Positions 1-10,393 of a DNA stretch of 64,000 bases are shown here, one piece after another. Every line of letters begins with the position of its first letter. Position 1 is the first letter of the stretch. The notes beneath the pieces are model-generated. The model was not told the DNA's origin. It saw nothing but the letters and a program-made list of their open reading frames with translations, and ran no database searches. Where the stretch lies: the NCBI RefSeq assembly GCF_001434135.1, contig NZ_AZEB01000003.1:1-64000 (forward strand), given 5' to 3'. This DNA comes from Lentilactobacillus kisonensis DSM 19906 = JCM 15041 (GTDB lineage Bacteria; Bacillota; Bacilli; Lactobacillales; Lactobacillaceae). The position numbers and the translations under genes are program-made.

Positions 1-54
1 TTGTACACCGATGTTCGACCATACGTAAGCCCGCTAGTATCTTTCATATCCTTG

Positions 55-86
55 ATTATATCATATTTCTATTACACCATGTGTAA
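55..86 (-). promoter_or_regulatory. Possible promoter with palindrome, left edge
   Basis: On the minus strand a TATAAT -10 hexamer (55-60) lies just downstream of a perfect palindrome, TTACAC-3 nt-GTGTAA (72-86), the usual arrangement of an operator over a -35 region. No good -35 hexamer stands at 17 nt, so this is tentative. It would drive a gene lying mostly to the left of the window. Confidence 0.3.
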
Positions 87-149
87 CTATTAGAAAAGAA
101 ACGAGCAATTCATCACGTCCTTGAAAGAACGTGTTTCCTTGCTCACCAT

Positions 150-436
150 CAAAAATCCCCGTGCAAAATCATTTTGCACAGGGACGATTAGTAACCGTGT
201 TACCACCCAACTTTGTTAAGACGTTATCGCCTCAACCTTAAAGGCACATTCATGCCCGGAATTTTATCGTGATTCCCACGTATCAACAGCTTTCACCGCT
301 GGTAGTTGCTCAGAGCTCATCTTCAAAAGGGGTTCCCGTCCATCCTTTCACTATCAATGGTCGCTTATCGCCGGTACTAACTTTTCTACTCTTCTCTTCA
401 TCGCAAATGAATATGAGATTTACATGAGATTTATTG
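150..436 (-). ncRNA. T-box leader with intrinsic terminator
   Basis: On the minus strand the segment contains the T-box core GGGTGGTAACACGGTT (193-208), followed directly by a strong terminator: the hairpin CCCTGTGCAAAAT/ATTTTGCACGGG (156-183) with a T-run at 151-156. Upstream lie purine-rich Stem I-like sequences including GATGAGC and GTGAAAGCTG. T-boxes sense uncharged tRNA and switch between terminator and antiterminator to control aminoacyl-tRNA synthetase or amino acid genes. I could not fix the specifier codon by eye. No obvious long ORF follows before the left edge, so the controlled gene is outside the window or lost. Confidence 0.8.
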
Positions 437-442
437 TAATGA

Positions 443-471
443 ATATTACTTCTTAATAATCTGAGTGTCAA
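443..471 (-). promoter_or_regulatory. Sigma-A promoter of the T-box leader
   Basis: On the minus strand TTGACA (466-471) and TAATAT (443-448) are separated by exactly 17 bases, close to the sigma-A consensus. The start would lie near 436, giving a leader of about 280 nt up to the T-box terminator, a normal T-box length. It sits just after the htpX stop codon. Confidence 0.7.
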
Positions 472-501
472 GAGCATTCTTCCACTAATGATCGACAATC
501 A

Positions 502-1503
502 CTATTTTTCTCCCAGCAATCGCTTCAACCTCATAATTCGTTCATCAAGGGGTGGATGGGTATCAAACATCTTCACCAAAAATGGCGTCTTACCCTGCCG
601 AGTGACTGGCTCATTAATGTACAGCGCAGCACCCTTAGAAGCTGGGTTAGTCGTTGGGGTTGTGTCGTCTTTTAATAGTGTTAGTGCGTCAATTAACCCC
701 TGGGGATCTCGGGTTAAATTAACGCCAGAAACGTCAGCCAGAGATTCCCGCTGTCGGGAAACCGCAAATTGCATAATTTGCGCGATTGGCACGCCAACTA
801 CTCTAATAATCCAACCGCCAATCCAAATAATAAAGCCAAAAGTTAAGATTGCCAGCATAATGTACCACGAATTATTTGAATCCCGACGGTCATCTCCGCC
901 ACCAAACCAGGCAAACCAGCGCCCACCACGCATTAAGCTGAGCCCAGCAACAATTAATACCGCACCCGCACCAGCAATAAAGGTTGTGAGCGCCACCGTA
1001 ATTGAGGATACCCGAATGTCATAATTCTTAATATGTGACAATTCATGGGCGATCACGCCTTCAAGTTCCTCTCGATTCATCATCTCCCGCAACCCCTTTG
1101 TAACAGCGATTGCAGCGTGTTCAGGATCGCGTCCCGTTGCAAATGCGTTAGGGGATGGGTCATCCATGAGATAAATATCAGGCATCGGAATATTAGCAAC
1201 TAATACAAGGTCACTAACAATGTTAAACAGCTGCGGATCATCTGACTCTTGCAGCTTAACCGCCTTACTTGATTTCATCAAAATGTTGGTGACGTTGACG
1301 TAAACTAAAAACGAATAAATGGCAGCCCCAATTAGAAAGCCAATGGTCGTGTAAACGGCAATCATAATATCAAATGGATCTTGCTGGTAAGCAAAGATAC
1401 AGCCGATTGCAAAACCAATAATGGCAATTAATAGGATGAAGCCGGCCATCACCAGCCACGTCCGGCGCCTATTCTGTTGAACCTGCTGATTTATAGTGTC
1501 CAT
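502..1503 (-). CDS. htpX: HtpX-type membrane zinc metalloprotease
   Basis: A 333-residue M48-family protease of the cytoplasmic membrane, which in studied bacteria degrades misfolded membrane proteins. Two N-terminal membrane segments (about 15-40 and 47-70) precede the zinc site HELSH (153-157); the third ligand is probably E253 in QRESLAD. Two further hydrophobic stretches lie between them (about 165-190 and 213-240). The protein is somewhat longer than the usual 290-300 residues, mostly from a 12-residue polar N-terminus and a GGGDDRR loop near 201. It follows lemA with 17 nt between them, the common lactobacillus lemA-htpX pair, so the two are probably co-transcribed. Confidence 0.93.
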   Translation of the reverse strand: MDTINQQVQQNRRRTWLVMAGFILLIAIIGFAIGCIFAYQQDPFDIMIAVYTTIGFLIGAAIYSFLVYVNVTNILMKSSKAVKLQESDDPQLFNIVSDLVLVANIPMPDIYLMDDPSPNAFATGRDPEHAAIAVTKGLREMMNREELEGVIAHELSHIKNYDIRVSSITVALTTFIAGAGAVLIVAGLSLMRGGRWFAWFGGGDDRRDSNNSWYIMLAILTFGFIIWIGGWIIRVVGVPIAQIMQFAVSRQRESLADVSGVNLTRDPQGLIDALTLLKDDTTPTTNPASKGAALYINEPVTRQGKTPFLVKMFDTHPPLDERIMRLKRLLGEK

Positions 1504-1520
1504 TATCAGTCAGTCCTTTA

Positions 1521-2072
1521 TTAAAATTTCATTTGAGGCACTTCTTTGGTCTTCTCTGGTACTTCAAGGTAACCGCGAACCGCAAAGTTTCCGAATTTAG
1601 CAACTAAATTGCTCGGGAACGTCTGAATCTTATTGTTGTAAATCATCACGTTACTATTGAAGTTCTGCCGTGAAAATGCGATCTTATTCTCAGTGTTTGA
1701 TAATTCTTCTTGAAGTGCGATAAAGTTTTGGTTTGCCTTTAATTCTGGATAGTTTTCAGAAACTGCAAACAAATGGTTTAACGCACCAGTTAACTCATTG
1801 TCTGCCTTAACTTTATCCCCTAAACTGGCATTAGGATCCGTAATTTGCGTCCGCATTTCGGTAACCTTAGCAAACGTTTCCTGTTCATGCTTGGCATACC
1901 CCTTAACGGTTTCTAGTAAATTAGGTAGCAAATCCCCTCGCCGCTGTAATTGAACATCGATTTGGCTGGCTGCTTCATCAACTAAATTTCGTTGGCTCAC
2001 CAATCCGTTATATAGGGCAATGATCCAAATGATTAGTAGCACGACGATAACGCCGGTTATGATTAGTGCCAT
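1521..2072 (-). CDS. lemA: LemA family protein
   Basis: A 183-residue LemA family protein. One N-terminal membrane helix (about 3-22) is followed by a helical domain carrying the family motif around LVDEAASQIDVQLQRRGDLL (about 31-50), then coiled-coil-like helices. The biochemical role is not settled; the gene is very often next to htpX, as here, so a part in membrane protein quality control is inferred. The start is supported by AGGAGGAG placed 7 bases before the ATG. It is the first gene of the lemA-htpX unit. Confidence 0.93.
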   Translation of the reverse strand: MALIITGVIVVLLIIWIIALYNGLVSQRNLVDEAASQIDVQLQRRGDLLPNLLETVKGYAKHEQETFAKVTEMRTQITDPNASLGDKVKADNELTGALNHLFAVSENYPELKANQNFIALQEELSNTENKIAFSRQNFNSNVMIYNNKIQTFPSNLVAKFGNFAVRGYLEVPEKTKEVPQMKF

Positions 2073-2262
2073 AATAATCTCCTCCTTGTGCTCTTTGATA
2101 TCAAATGTACCATAGTGGCCTCAATTACTAAAGGGATGGGGATAGGTTTTAGTGGTAATTTAAGGAAGTGATGACGCAGATAGCGCAATTTCCCATAAAA
2201 GAATGTCGGTCAAATTTCGTTGGCTACATTGTCTAAAATCCCCACACTGCTGATGAAAATAA

Positions 2263-2315
2263 CTAAAGGGATTTAAGCTAAAACCCAAACTCGGGTCTCA
2301 GTTTAAATCCCTTTA
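2263..2315. terminator. Long hairpin between gdhA and lemA
   Basis: A stem of CTAAAGGGATTTAA (2263-2276) pairs with TTAAATCCCTTTAG (2302-2315), with an inner ACCC/GGGT pair. It lies downstream of gdhA and upstream of lemA on the same strand. There is no strong T-run, so terminator function is only likely. The rest of 2073-2474 shows no gene. Confidence 0.4.
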
Positions 2316-2365
2316 GATACCACATCAATACCATATCAGATTATTACTTGTTATACGTTACTCTT

Positions 2366-2470
2366 AGGATCGCTATAGAAAGTAGGATCTGCGCGTATGC
2401 ACCTCCGACATAAATCCCAAGCCTTGGATGCATTTCTCATATATTTAGATCTAGTCTTTTGGGCTATATA
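2366..2470 (-). repeat. Decayed half copy of the palindromic repeat
   Basis: The words AGGATCGCT, GGATCTGCGCGTATGCACC and AAATCCCAAGCC match the left half of the palindromic repeat seen elsewhere in the window, but the right half is missing. It stands directly before the full composite copy at 2475-2703. Confidence 0.45.
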
Positions 2471-2474
2471 GATT

Positions 2475-2703
2475 AGGACTGCTCCGCAAAGAAGAGACTT
2501 GCACCTAAGCTACATCACGCAAAAATCCCAGGCCCGGGGATTTCTGATTTTTGGCAACATTGTGGAAACGTGCTGCACCAAGCAGAAAGCTGCACCTAAG
2601 CCACTCCGTCCAAAAATCCAAGCCCAGGATTTCTGAACGGAGTAACTTAGGCTCCGCTTTCTAAGCGCTTGGTTCCGCACTCTAACCGCTTTGCTCCGCT
2701 CAC
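2475..2703 (-). repeat. Composite palindromic repeat after gdhA
   Basis: An outer palindrome begins AGGACTGCTCCGC and ends GCTTTGCTCCGCTCAC. Inside it, after TGTGGAAAC, sits a second palindrome running from GTGCTGCACCAAGC to GCTTGGTTCCGCAC, with the inner hairpin AATCC-aagccca-GGATT. The outer end touches the gdhA stop codon directly (TGA then GTGAGCGGA on the minus strand). The same nesting occurs at 44460, 49174 and 56380. Confidence 0.85.
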
Positions 2704-4086
<1,383 letters not shown>

Positions 4087-4236
4087 TCAATACTATGTGT
4101 TTTATATTACCAGAATTTTAATTAGAAATGTTCACATTTAATGAAACTTTATGCAAAACAGGTGATAAACCGTTTCACTAAAGCGATTGGTCAATTTCTT
4201 ACGAGTGTATTATGATGATTAGAGAGGTGAAATTTC

Positions 4237-4806
4237 TTGAATGAACTAGAAAAACTAGACGCTGGGCAACCATATTATTTTCTTGATGACAAAGTGGCCG
4301 CTAGAAAAGCCAATGCAGCCAAACTATGTCAGGAATTTAACGAGATCCCAGCAACTGAACCAGAAAAACAAACCGAAAAGATCAAGCAAATTTTTGGAAA
4401 AACAGGTACCCGAGTTTCAGTTCAAGCAACGTTTAATTGTGATAATGGCAAGAACATTTCAGTCGGTGAAGACTTCCTGAGTAATTATAACTTAACCATT
4501 CTGGATATCGCGCCTGTAACAATCGGCAGCCATGTCATGATTGGCCCCAACGTCGATATTTATACAGTTAATCACCCACTAGATGCCTTGAGCAGGCGCA
4601 AATATATGGCCCAGGGCTTCCCGGTCACCATTGGTAATGATGTTTGGATTGGTGGTAAGGTCTCGATTATGCCCGGGGTTACGATTGGAAGCAACGTTAT
4701 CATTGCGGCTGGCGCAGTGGTTACAAAGGACGTCCCTGATAATTCTTTGATTGGTGGCGTTCCGGCGAAGGTCATTCGTAAATTACCACCAATCAAGGAT
4801 AATTAA
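4237..4806 (+). CDS. Maltose/galactoside O-acetyltransferase family protein
   Basis: A 189-residue left-handed beta-helix acetyltransferase of the Maa/LacA/NodL group, which moves acetyl from acetyl-CoA to a sugar hydroxyl. An N-terminal helical Mac domain (about 1-60) is followed by hexapeptide repeats such as [15 protein letters not shown] and [16 protein letters not shown]. The catalytic histidine is expected in YTVNHPLD (about 110-117). A GAGAGGTGAA ribosome site precedes the ATG. It is monocistronic, ending at a terminator at 4872. The natural acceptor cannot be told from sequence; detoxification of non-metabolised sugars is the usual suggestion. Confidence 0.88.
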   Translation: MNELEKLDAGQPYYFLDDKVAARKANAAKLCQEFNEIPATEPEKQTEKIKQIFGKTGTRVSVQATFNCDNGKNISVGEDFLSNYNLTILDIAPVTIGSHVMIGPNVDIYTVNHPLDALSRRKYMAQGFPVTIGNDVWIGGKVSIMPGVTIGSNVIIAAGAVVTKDVPDNSLIGGVPAKVIRKLPPIKDN

Positions 4807-4871
4807 CTACACAGCTTAACCTGATCATCCCTCAAAAAAGTAAGATAAGGAAACTGCTTTCCTTATTCGAG

Positions 4872-4912
4872 AGAACCGGCCACTCATTTCAAAATGAATG
4901 GTCGGTTCTTTT
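4872..4912 (+). terminator. Intrinsic terminator
   Basis: A 17-bp near-perfect stem (4872-4888 with 4893-4909) with a 4-nt loop and TTTT tail follows the acetyltransferase gene. A smaller hairpin (GATAAGGAAA/TTTCCTTATT) lies just before it. It may act in both directions, since the convergent SDR gene ends at 4950. Confidence 0.85.
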
Positions 4913-4949
4913 AAATATCAGAATCAGTTCGTTTTCAATTTTGCAATTA

Positions 4950-5678
4950 CTAATAGGTCACATTATTAGAAGCCAGTCGCAGCTCAACCACTCGTGAATG
5001 CTTAGGCTGTCGGCATACATTGACTAGAGCGGCACCAACATCTTCTGGGGTGAGAAAGTTTGATTTAGCAATTCCTTCTGCTGTCCTACCATATCCTAAT
5101 TCAAATTCAGTTGCCCCAGCATGAGGACAGAAGACACAGGTCCGGATTCCCTTATCAAGTAATTCTTTATCCAACGCCTGACCCAGACCACGAAGGGCAA
5201 ATTTACTGCAGGTGTATGCAGTTTCGTCAGGATGACCCATAATCCCGGTAACTGATGAAGTTAAAATGATCTGACCATCGTGTTGTTTGATCATGCATGG
5301 AACAGTGTATTTTGTAAATGCATAGGCACTTCTCACATTGGTATTCATGACCAAATCGAAATCTGCCATCGTCGTATCTTGAATTGAAAGCGTTCGTCCA
5401 ATCCCCGCGTTATTAACGAGAATATCGATTTTTCCAAAGGTTTTCATCGTGTTTTCTACAACTATTTTGGCAGTTCGTTCTTCTTGGGCATCCCCTGAAT
5501 AATAAACCGCCCTGACCCCTAATTTTTCACATTGAGTCGCTACCTGGACCAGCTTATCTTCTCTTCTGGCAGTTAGCATGAGATTGCATCCCGCTTCCGC
5601 AAGAGCAATCGCTGTTCCGCGTCCAAATCCCGAACTTGCACCAGTGACAATTGCTACCTTATTTCGTAAAGATTCCAC
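4950..5678 (-). CDS. Short-chain dehydrogenase/reductase (SDR)
   Basis: A 242-residue classical SDR oxidoreductase. The cofactor motif TGASSGFG (about 13-20), the structural NNAG (about 90-93) and catalytic Ser (SSVTG, about 141) and YxxxK (YTCSK, about 155-159) are present. An arginine after the second strand (TARRED) suggests NADP(H) rather than NAD(H). The substrate is unknown. The start is GTG at 5678, chosen because GGAGG lies about 10 bases upstream. No co-transcribed neighbour is evident. Confidence 0.85.
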   Translation of the reverse strand: MESLRNKVAIVTGASSGFGRGTAIALAEAGCNLMLTARREDKLVQVATQCEKLGVRAVYYSGDAQEERTAKIVVENTMKTFGKIDILVNNAGIGRTLSIQDTTMADFDLVMNTNVRSAYAFTKYTVPCMIKQHDGQIILTSSVTGIMGHPDETAYTCSKFALRGLGQALDKELLDKGIRTCVFCPHAGATEFELGYGRTAEGIAKSNFLTPEDVGAALVNVCRQPKHSRVVELRLASNNVTY

Positions 5679-5767
5679 CTGTCTATTCCTCCACGTCTTA
5701 ATTTTATAACTAGATTAACACTTTAACTAAGATCGAAGCCAAGGATAGCTGATTGAAATAAAAAAGG

Positions 5768-5870
5768 CAAAATGGCCAGGATCAATTTGCCCTTTCGCAA
5801 AACGACCCCAGCCATCTCAATTCTATATATACAACGGCGCGTTTAAGCATTCCGTCGGACGGTGACGGAT
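5768..5870 (-). repeat. Duplicated intergenic element, copy 1
   Basis: This stretch aligns with 14589-14690 over about 102 bases with almost no length change. Both share AAATGGC, then TTCTATATATACAAC at the same offset (5821 and 14641), then CGGACGRTGACG. Each copy lies downstream of one of the two near-identical GPH transporter genes. On the minus strand the AATGGC...GCCATT arms could form a terminator. The surrounding 5679-6014 shows nothing else but a small GATAGC/GCTATC hairpin near 5890. Confidence 0.6.
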
Positions 5871-6014
5871 CTCCGTTGCAAGTGTATATGATAGCTCTTT
5901 TAAATAAGAAATGCTATCGATATTATTTAATTCTCTTCAAAGCAAATCATCTGTTTTCCTAATAACAGCCTGGGCAATAAAACGCGCTCTATCATTGAAG
6001 TTTACTAAATAGAA

Positions 6015-7388
6015 TTAGTCCGTCTGACCATTCTTAGCGTGACGAGCTGCCAATTCTGCTTTAATTGCTGGTTCCATCTTTTCATATTTAAAGTAGAAGC
6101 ACATAATTGCGCCCACAACCGCATAAATGATGATTGGGAGCCAAATGAAGCAGAAATGAATGGAAGCCAAGGCTGATGCAGATTGCGTCTTATTAGCCAC
6201 AAATCCAGCAGCGGCCATAATCTTCGAAGGAATGAAGGCGCCAAACCCAGATCCTAATTGAATACAGAAGGCAGATCCCACGGCCGTTAGGAACCCAGCT
6301 GCTCGAATTCCCGTCTTCCATTCACCATAATCAACGGTATCAGCTAACATGGCAAATGGCATGGCAATTGCAGTTCCACCACCAAGGATCCCAATAATCC
6401 ATCCGGTGACAATTAAGGCAAAGTTATTACCAACAAAGCCCATCATTGCCTGACCCAAAGCACCAATAATCAGCCCAATGATCATTGTCATTGTCTTATT
6501 AGTAACCTTAACAATGAATGGAATACAGATATTGGCAATAACCCCAACGACTTGAAGGCCGTTAAATACAGAGGTTAATTGCTCATTACCAAGATAGTAC
6601 TTGGCATAGTATACAGAAACCCCGTTCCGGTCAGCTTGAGCAACCCAGAAAATAACAAACGATACAACCAAAATGACCCAAGGCCAGTTACCTTTAGTGG
6701 CTTTCAAGCTGTCCTTAAATGGAATTGGCTTGGTTTCGGCAACAGTTCGTTCCCGTAAGTTTCTAAATGCCAAGGCAAGTAAGATAACTGCCAAAATCCC
6801 GAAAATAAACATTGTCCACATAAAACCAACTTTGTCGTCGCCCTTACCAAGAAAGGCAACCAACGGTAATGCAAACGTACTTGTGATAAATGAACCAATG
6901 GCCCCACCAACCATTCGGAACTGTGACGCAACAATTCGTTCCTGACCATTGGTAGTTAAATTAGGTAAAATAGCAGTAATAGGTGTTTGAATTCCTGTAT
7001 AGACAACCCCAGCAGCTAGAATATACGTGAAGCCGGCATACCATAACTTAGCAGTCCCATGCAAATTGGGTGCCGTAAACGCCAAAAATGTCGCTACCGC
7101 AAATGGAATGGCAAGCCACAAGAAATACGGTCGGCTCTGCCCCCATTTGGTGTGCGTATGGTCAACGATTGACCCCCAAACTGGTGCACTAATTGCATCA
7201 GCAAATCGGGCAACCAACAAGATAATTCCGGCGCCTGCAACTGAAATGCCAAAGACATCGGTGTAAAAATATAATATATAGCTTGAAATTGTGACATAAA
7301 GCAAATTACCGGCCATATCAGTGAACGAATAACTGATTTTCTCAAGTAACGGTAATTTAGCATCAGCTTTTGCTGCAGTATTTTCCAT
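6015..7388 (-). CDS. GPH-family sugar:cation symporter, paralogue 1
   Basis: A 457-residue, 12-helix transporter of the glycoside-pentoside-hexuronide (GPH/MelB-XynB) family, which imports glycosides or oligosaccharides with H+ or Na+. Family marks include SYSFTDMAGNLLY, YFYTDVFGI, RPYFLWLAIPF and DTVDYGEWKTG. It is very similar over its whole length to the protein at 14863-16260, so one arose by duplication. An AAAAGGAGAAGG ribosome site precedes the ATG. A cre site lies about 110 bases upstream and an AraC gene stands upstream on the same strand. The substrate is unknown; arabinosides are inferred from the paralogue's operon. Confidence 0.9.
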   Translation of the reverse strand: MENTAAKADAKLPLLEKISYSFTDMAGNLLYVTISSYILYFYTDVFGISVAGAGIILLVARFADAISAPVWGSIVDHTHTKWGQSRPYFLWLAIPFAVATFLAFTAPNLHGTAKLWYAGFTYILAAGVVYTGIQTPITAILPNLTTNGQERIVASQFRMVGGAIGSFITSTFALPLVAFLGKGDDKVGFMWTMFIFGILAVILLALAFRNLRERTVAETKPIPFKDSLKATKGNWPWVILVVSFVIFWVAQADRNGVSVYYAKYYLGNEQLTSVFNGLQVVGVIANICIPFIVKVTNKTMTMIIGLIIGALGQAMMGFVGNNFALIVTGWIIGILGGGTAIAMPFAMLADTVDYGEWKTGIRAAGFLTAVGSAFCIQLGSGFGAFIPSKIMAAAGFVANKTQSASALASIHFCFIWLPIIIYAVVGAIMCFYFKYEKMEPAIKAELAARHAKNGQTD

Positions 7389-7499
7389 TGTTCCTTCTCC
7401 TTTTTAAGATTATGTTTCCGTTGTTCCGAATAATAGTTTGATAGCCACCTCCATTTACCAAAAATTAGTTTTAGAAGCTAAGCAAAATTTTTAACCAAT

Positions 7500-7513
7500 T
7501 GAAACCGGTTACA
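7500..7513. promoter_or_regulatory. cre site (CcpA operator)
   Basis: TGAAACCGGTTACA matches the cre consensus TGWNANCGNTNWCA at every position. It sits in the 316-base gap upstream of the GPH transporter at 6015-7388 and implies carbon catabolite control of that gene. No other clear element was seen in 7389-7704. Confidence 0.75.
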
Positions 7514-7704
7514 CTTCTGCGTAAATACATGCCTCAAACACTATTGCTAATTTATCATTTAGCTTGAATTTACTAATCCCAATAATCAGACAATTAGTGG
7601 ACGTTTATGGATTTTCAAACAAACTAGTTGAATTGATTATTCACAATTTGTGCCGACCCTTTTAAGCTTAAATATATTAGTAGTACAAGAAGCAAGGCCT
7701 TATA

Positions 7705-8703
7705 TTACCTCTGCTTCGCTAAAGTTGAATTCGTTGATTTCCCTGATGTAACTAGTTTCTTAGATTGGGGAACGTTGAAAATAGTTGAAAGGCAAACACC
7801 GCGTTCAAGTGCATCCAACGCCTTACCAACATCAAACCCCGGATCGACTTGGGGACCGTTCAAAAAGGTATTGGTATAAGTATGACGATATTCGCCTGGT
7901 GTCATGTGATTGTACCGCTTAAAAGTTCTAAAAAAGTATTTGTTATCAGTAAAGTAACTACGATAAGCAATTTCTTGAATTGATAAATCCGTTGTCAGTA
8001 ACAGGAACTTTGCTTGAATCAGCCTTACTTCGTTCAAATATTCCTTAACACTTTTCTTTTCAACATTTCTAAATAATCTCATTAGGCAATCTTGGCTCAT
8101 ATTAAAATGATTGGCAACCGCTTCTGTTGTCAGGTGCTCATTCATATTAAGCCGAATCCATTCCTTTATTCGATTAGTGTTATTTTCATCAAAGCTTTCG
8201 TTGTTAATTTGATGAAAATAATCATTAGCCAATTCCAACAGTAAGCCACTCACCGAATAATCAGCTGCCAGATTGTTCATGAAATTACTGTGACTGATAT
8301 CCAAAATTTGGTTGATTAAGACCATAATTCTCTGATATTCATCAATGTGAAAGAATCGTGGAATTGGTACTTCTTTTTGCAATTCATTTTCCTTTGGGTA
8401 GTGAGTCGTCAATTGTAAGTGATCTTGATTGACGAAATGAATCCAGGTAAATTCCGAAGGGATCGATGTTGGCTTGGTACCGTGAATTATATCTCCCGGA
8501 AAAACAGCTAATACATCACCCATCTTTAACTGGAAGTTTTTCCCGTTCACAGCAACACTAACCACTCCCTTTGTCCCAATAAGCAATTCTGTATCTTTTT
8601 TCCGTTGAGATAACTGGTGTTGCCAGCCAATGTCAGAGATGAAGTGACCACACTGAATGAATTTAACTGGCTCAATTAGTGAATATATGCCATATAACAT
8701 CAA
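7705..8703 (-). CDS. AraC-family transcriptional regulator 1
   Basis: A 332-residue regulator with an N-terminal cupin-type sugar-sensing domain (about 10-120) and a C-terminal double helix-turn-helix (about 180-280; LTTEAVANHFNMSQDCLMRLF and LSIQEIAYRSYFTDNKYFFR regions). The closing TPGEYR motif is typical of AraC proteins. It shares this architecture with the regulators at 21273, 26058 and 34213 and, with two of them, a tail containing an FxxxxxxDP-like motif after the HTH. It probably controls the GPH transporter just downstream. AGGAGGAACC precedes the ATG; a palindromic repeat lies directly before that. Confidence 0.88.
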   Translation of the reverse strand: MMLYGIYSLIEPVKFIQCGHFISDIGWQHQLSQRKKDTELLIGTKGVVSVAVNGKNFQLKMGDVLAVFPGDIIHGTKPTSIPSEFTWIHFVNQDHLQLTTHYPKENELQKEVPIPRFFHIDEYQRIMVLINQILDISHSNFMNNLAADYSVSGLLLELANDYFHQINNESFDENNTNRIKEWIRLNMNEHLTTEAVANHFNMSQDCLMRLFRNVEKKSVKEYLNEVRLIQAKFLLLTTDLSIQEIAYRSYFTDNKYFFRTFKRYNHMTPGEYRHTYTNTFLNGPQVDPGFDVGKALDALERGVCLSTIFNVPQSKKLVTSGKSTNSTLAKQR

Positions 8704-8723
8704 AGGTTCCTCCTAAAAAATAA

Positions 8724-8841
8724 GTGAGCGGATCAGAGACGTTAAGGATCGGAGTGTAAATTTCCACCACCTAAAGCCTCTGGTTCTAGTTTCTTGGTTG
8801 ATAGTGCTTATGGGGTGATTTCTGCCTGAAAAAGCTGTCCT
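8724..8841 (+). repeat. Palindromic repeat, degenerate copy
   Basis: Exactly 118 bases from GTGAGCGGATCAG to AGCTGTCCT, the same length as the intact copies elsewhere, but with many stem mismatches and no clear apical AATCC/GGATT hairpin. It ends 20 bases before the start codon of the AraC gene. Confidence 0.65.
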
Positions 8842-8870
8842 TACTATGTGACTTTGTAATCACAACTGGC

Positions 8871-10355
8871 CTACTGGCTAATATAGTGGGCAATTACCGG
8901 CACCTGAACAGTGGCGGTACTAGGGGTAATGCTAACGGCATCCGCATTCGAAAATTTAATTGTCTTACCATTAAAAATAATCGTCGATATTTTGGCATCT
9001 TCTAGAACCTTTTGAACATCAGCTGAAGTAACTTCAGTCGCACTTTGTGGCAGCTTATCGGCAGCAGCTGCTGACACAAGAGCATCTTGCTGAGTTTTAT
9101 TTAAAGCATTCCAGAAAGCCCCACTTTGATCAACTCCATCAATAGTAAAGCTTATCCCAAGTTGATAGATATCTTTTGTAGCAGCGATCGAATTGTATCC
9201 CGCTTGGTAAGCTGCCTGTAAATCACCGTCTAAACTGTAATTAGCGTTACTTAGCTTACCATCTGTGCAGTCATTAATTCCCTGGTTCCGAGCAGTTTCA
9301 CAATTGTTATACATACTTTCATAGACCCTTTGAATGCCCAGATCTCCACTATATGATTTATTCAATGCCATACCGTTCTTAACATCAGCAATCGCATCTG
9401 ATTTTGCTTTTTGGGCATCACTTGCAGCGGCATTGTAACCTTGGGTATATGCTGCCTGAAGGTTCAAATTGTTACTGTAGTTGGTATTCAAACTATTTCC
9501 ATTGAAATAGTCAGTTCTTCCGGCAAGATTGGCAATTTGTAGAGCTGAATTCATAATGCTTGTATTCGTAGTTGTCGAACTAGATGTACTCGTTGAGCTC
9601 TCATTTGTGCCGGAATTGGTTGAACTGGTCACAACATCAGAATTTGAAATCTGGTTTCCAGGAATCCAGGCACCATTAATATCTTGATCATTTGAAGCAA
9701 TTTGGTACCAGAGATCGCCACTGCGGGTCGTCTGAATTGATCGAACCAAAGTAAATGGCGTGTCTTTGTACTTGGATGTTGCTGATATCACTTTATGATT
9801 AGCACTAATCTTACGGCCAACTTTGTATTGAGTATATTTAGGTGCCTGAAAGAAAAATGTGTTGGTTGTCTCGCTAATTAGTGAACTGGGAATGTGATAA
9901 TTAGTATCCCCATCTGGTGTTAAAGGTGACTTTATTGATGTGTTTTTAACGGTTGTAAATGGTTTAACCCCACCGTAATATCCAGTTCGGCTTTTACCGC
10001 CGTATATCCAACCACGATAGTGTGAATCAAAGGATACGATCTTGTAGTAATACGTCCCGCGATTTGTTTTAATAATCCGATAAGCCCTAAAGTTATCATT
10101 ATCCTTGTTAGAGTGTTGCAAACGTTTTGTTGTTGCCTTTGTGGCAACTACTTTAGCACTTTTAAGAATACCCGGCTTAGAATAAATCGCATTTCTGGTC
10201 GTCAAGTTAACATTACGACTATTAGCGGGTTTATTGATGGTCCGGTCATAAACAATTTTGGTGGTACTTTTTGCTGATGCCACCGATATATTGAACATTG
10301 CCATCCCTACAAAGGCACTGAATGTCATAAAACTTACAATTCTTTTATTAATCAT
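8871..10355 (-). CDS. Secreted S-layer-like surface protein
   Basis: A 494-residue exported protein with a signal peptide (about 1-28, ending ASA). Two SH3-like surface modules follow (about 33-130 and 150-235), with the pattern NSRNVNLTTRNAIYSKPG...YYYKIVSFDSHYRGWIYGGKS known from lactobacillus S-layer-type proteins; these usually bind cell-wall polymers. A Ser/Thr linker (about 240-265) leads to three repeats of about 35-40 residues with the core DLQAAYxxGYN. The C-terminal 100 residues are not recognised. It lies 38 bases after the 1263-residue surface protein, so the two are probably one operon and work at the cell surface. Confidence 0.75.
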   Translation of the reverse strand: MINKRIVSFMTFSAFVGMAMFNISVASAKSTTKIVYDRTINKPANSRNVNLTTRNAIYSKPGILKSAKVVATKATTKRLQHSNKDNDNFRAYRIIKTNRGTYYYKIVSFDSHYRGWIYGGKSRTGYYGGVKPFTTVKNTSIKSPLTPDGDTNYHIPSSLISETTNTFFFQAPKYTQYKVGRKISANHKVISATSKYKDTPFTLVRSIQTTRSGDLWYQIASNDQDINGAWIPGNQISNSDVVTSSTNSGTNESSTSTSSSTTTNTSIMNSALQIANLAGRTDYFNGNSLNTNYSNNLNLQAAYTQGYNAAASDAQKAKSDAIADVKNGMALNKSYSGDLGIQRVYESMYNNCETARNQGINDCTDGKLSNANYSLDGDLQAAYQAGYNSIAATKDIYQLGISFTIDGVDQSGAFWNALNKTQQDALVSAAAADKLPQSATEVTSADVQKVLEDAKISTIIFNGKTIKFSNADAVSITPSTATVQVPVIAHYISQ

Positions 10356-10393
10356 GATCTATCCCTTCTAAAGTTGTTTTTCCAAGAAGTATC

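Noticed and set aside
310-498. 62-residue ORF left of htpX
   Set aside because: It lies inside the T-box leader and its promoter; the RNA explanation is stronger.
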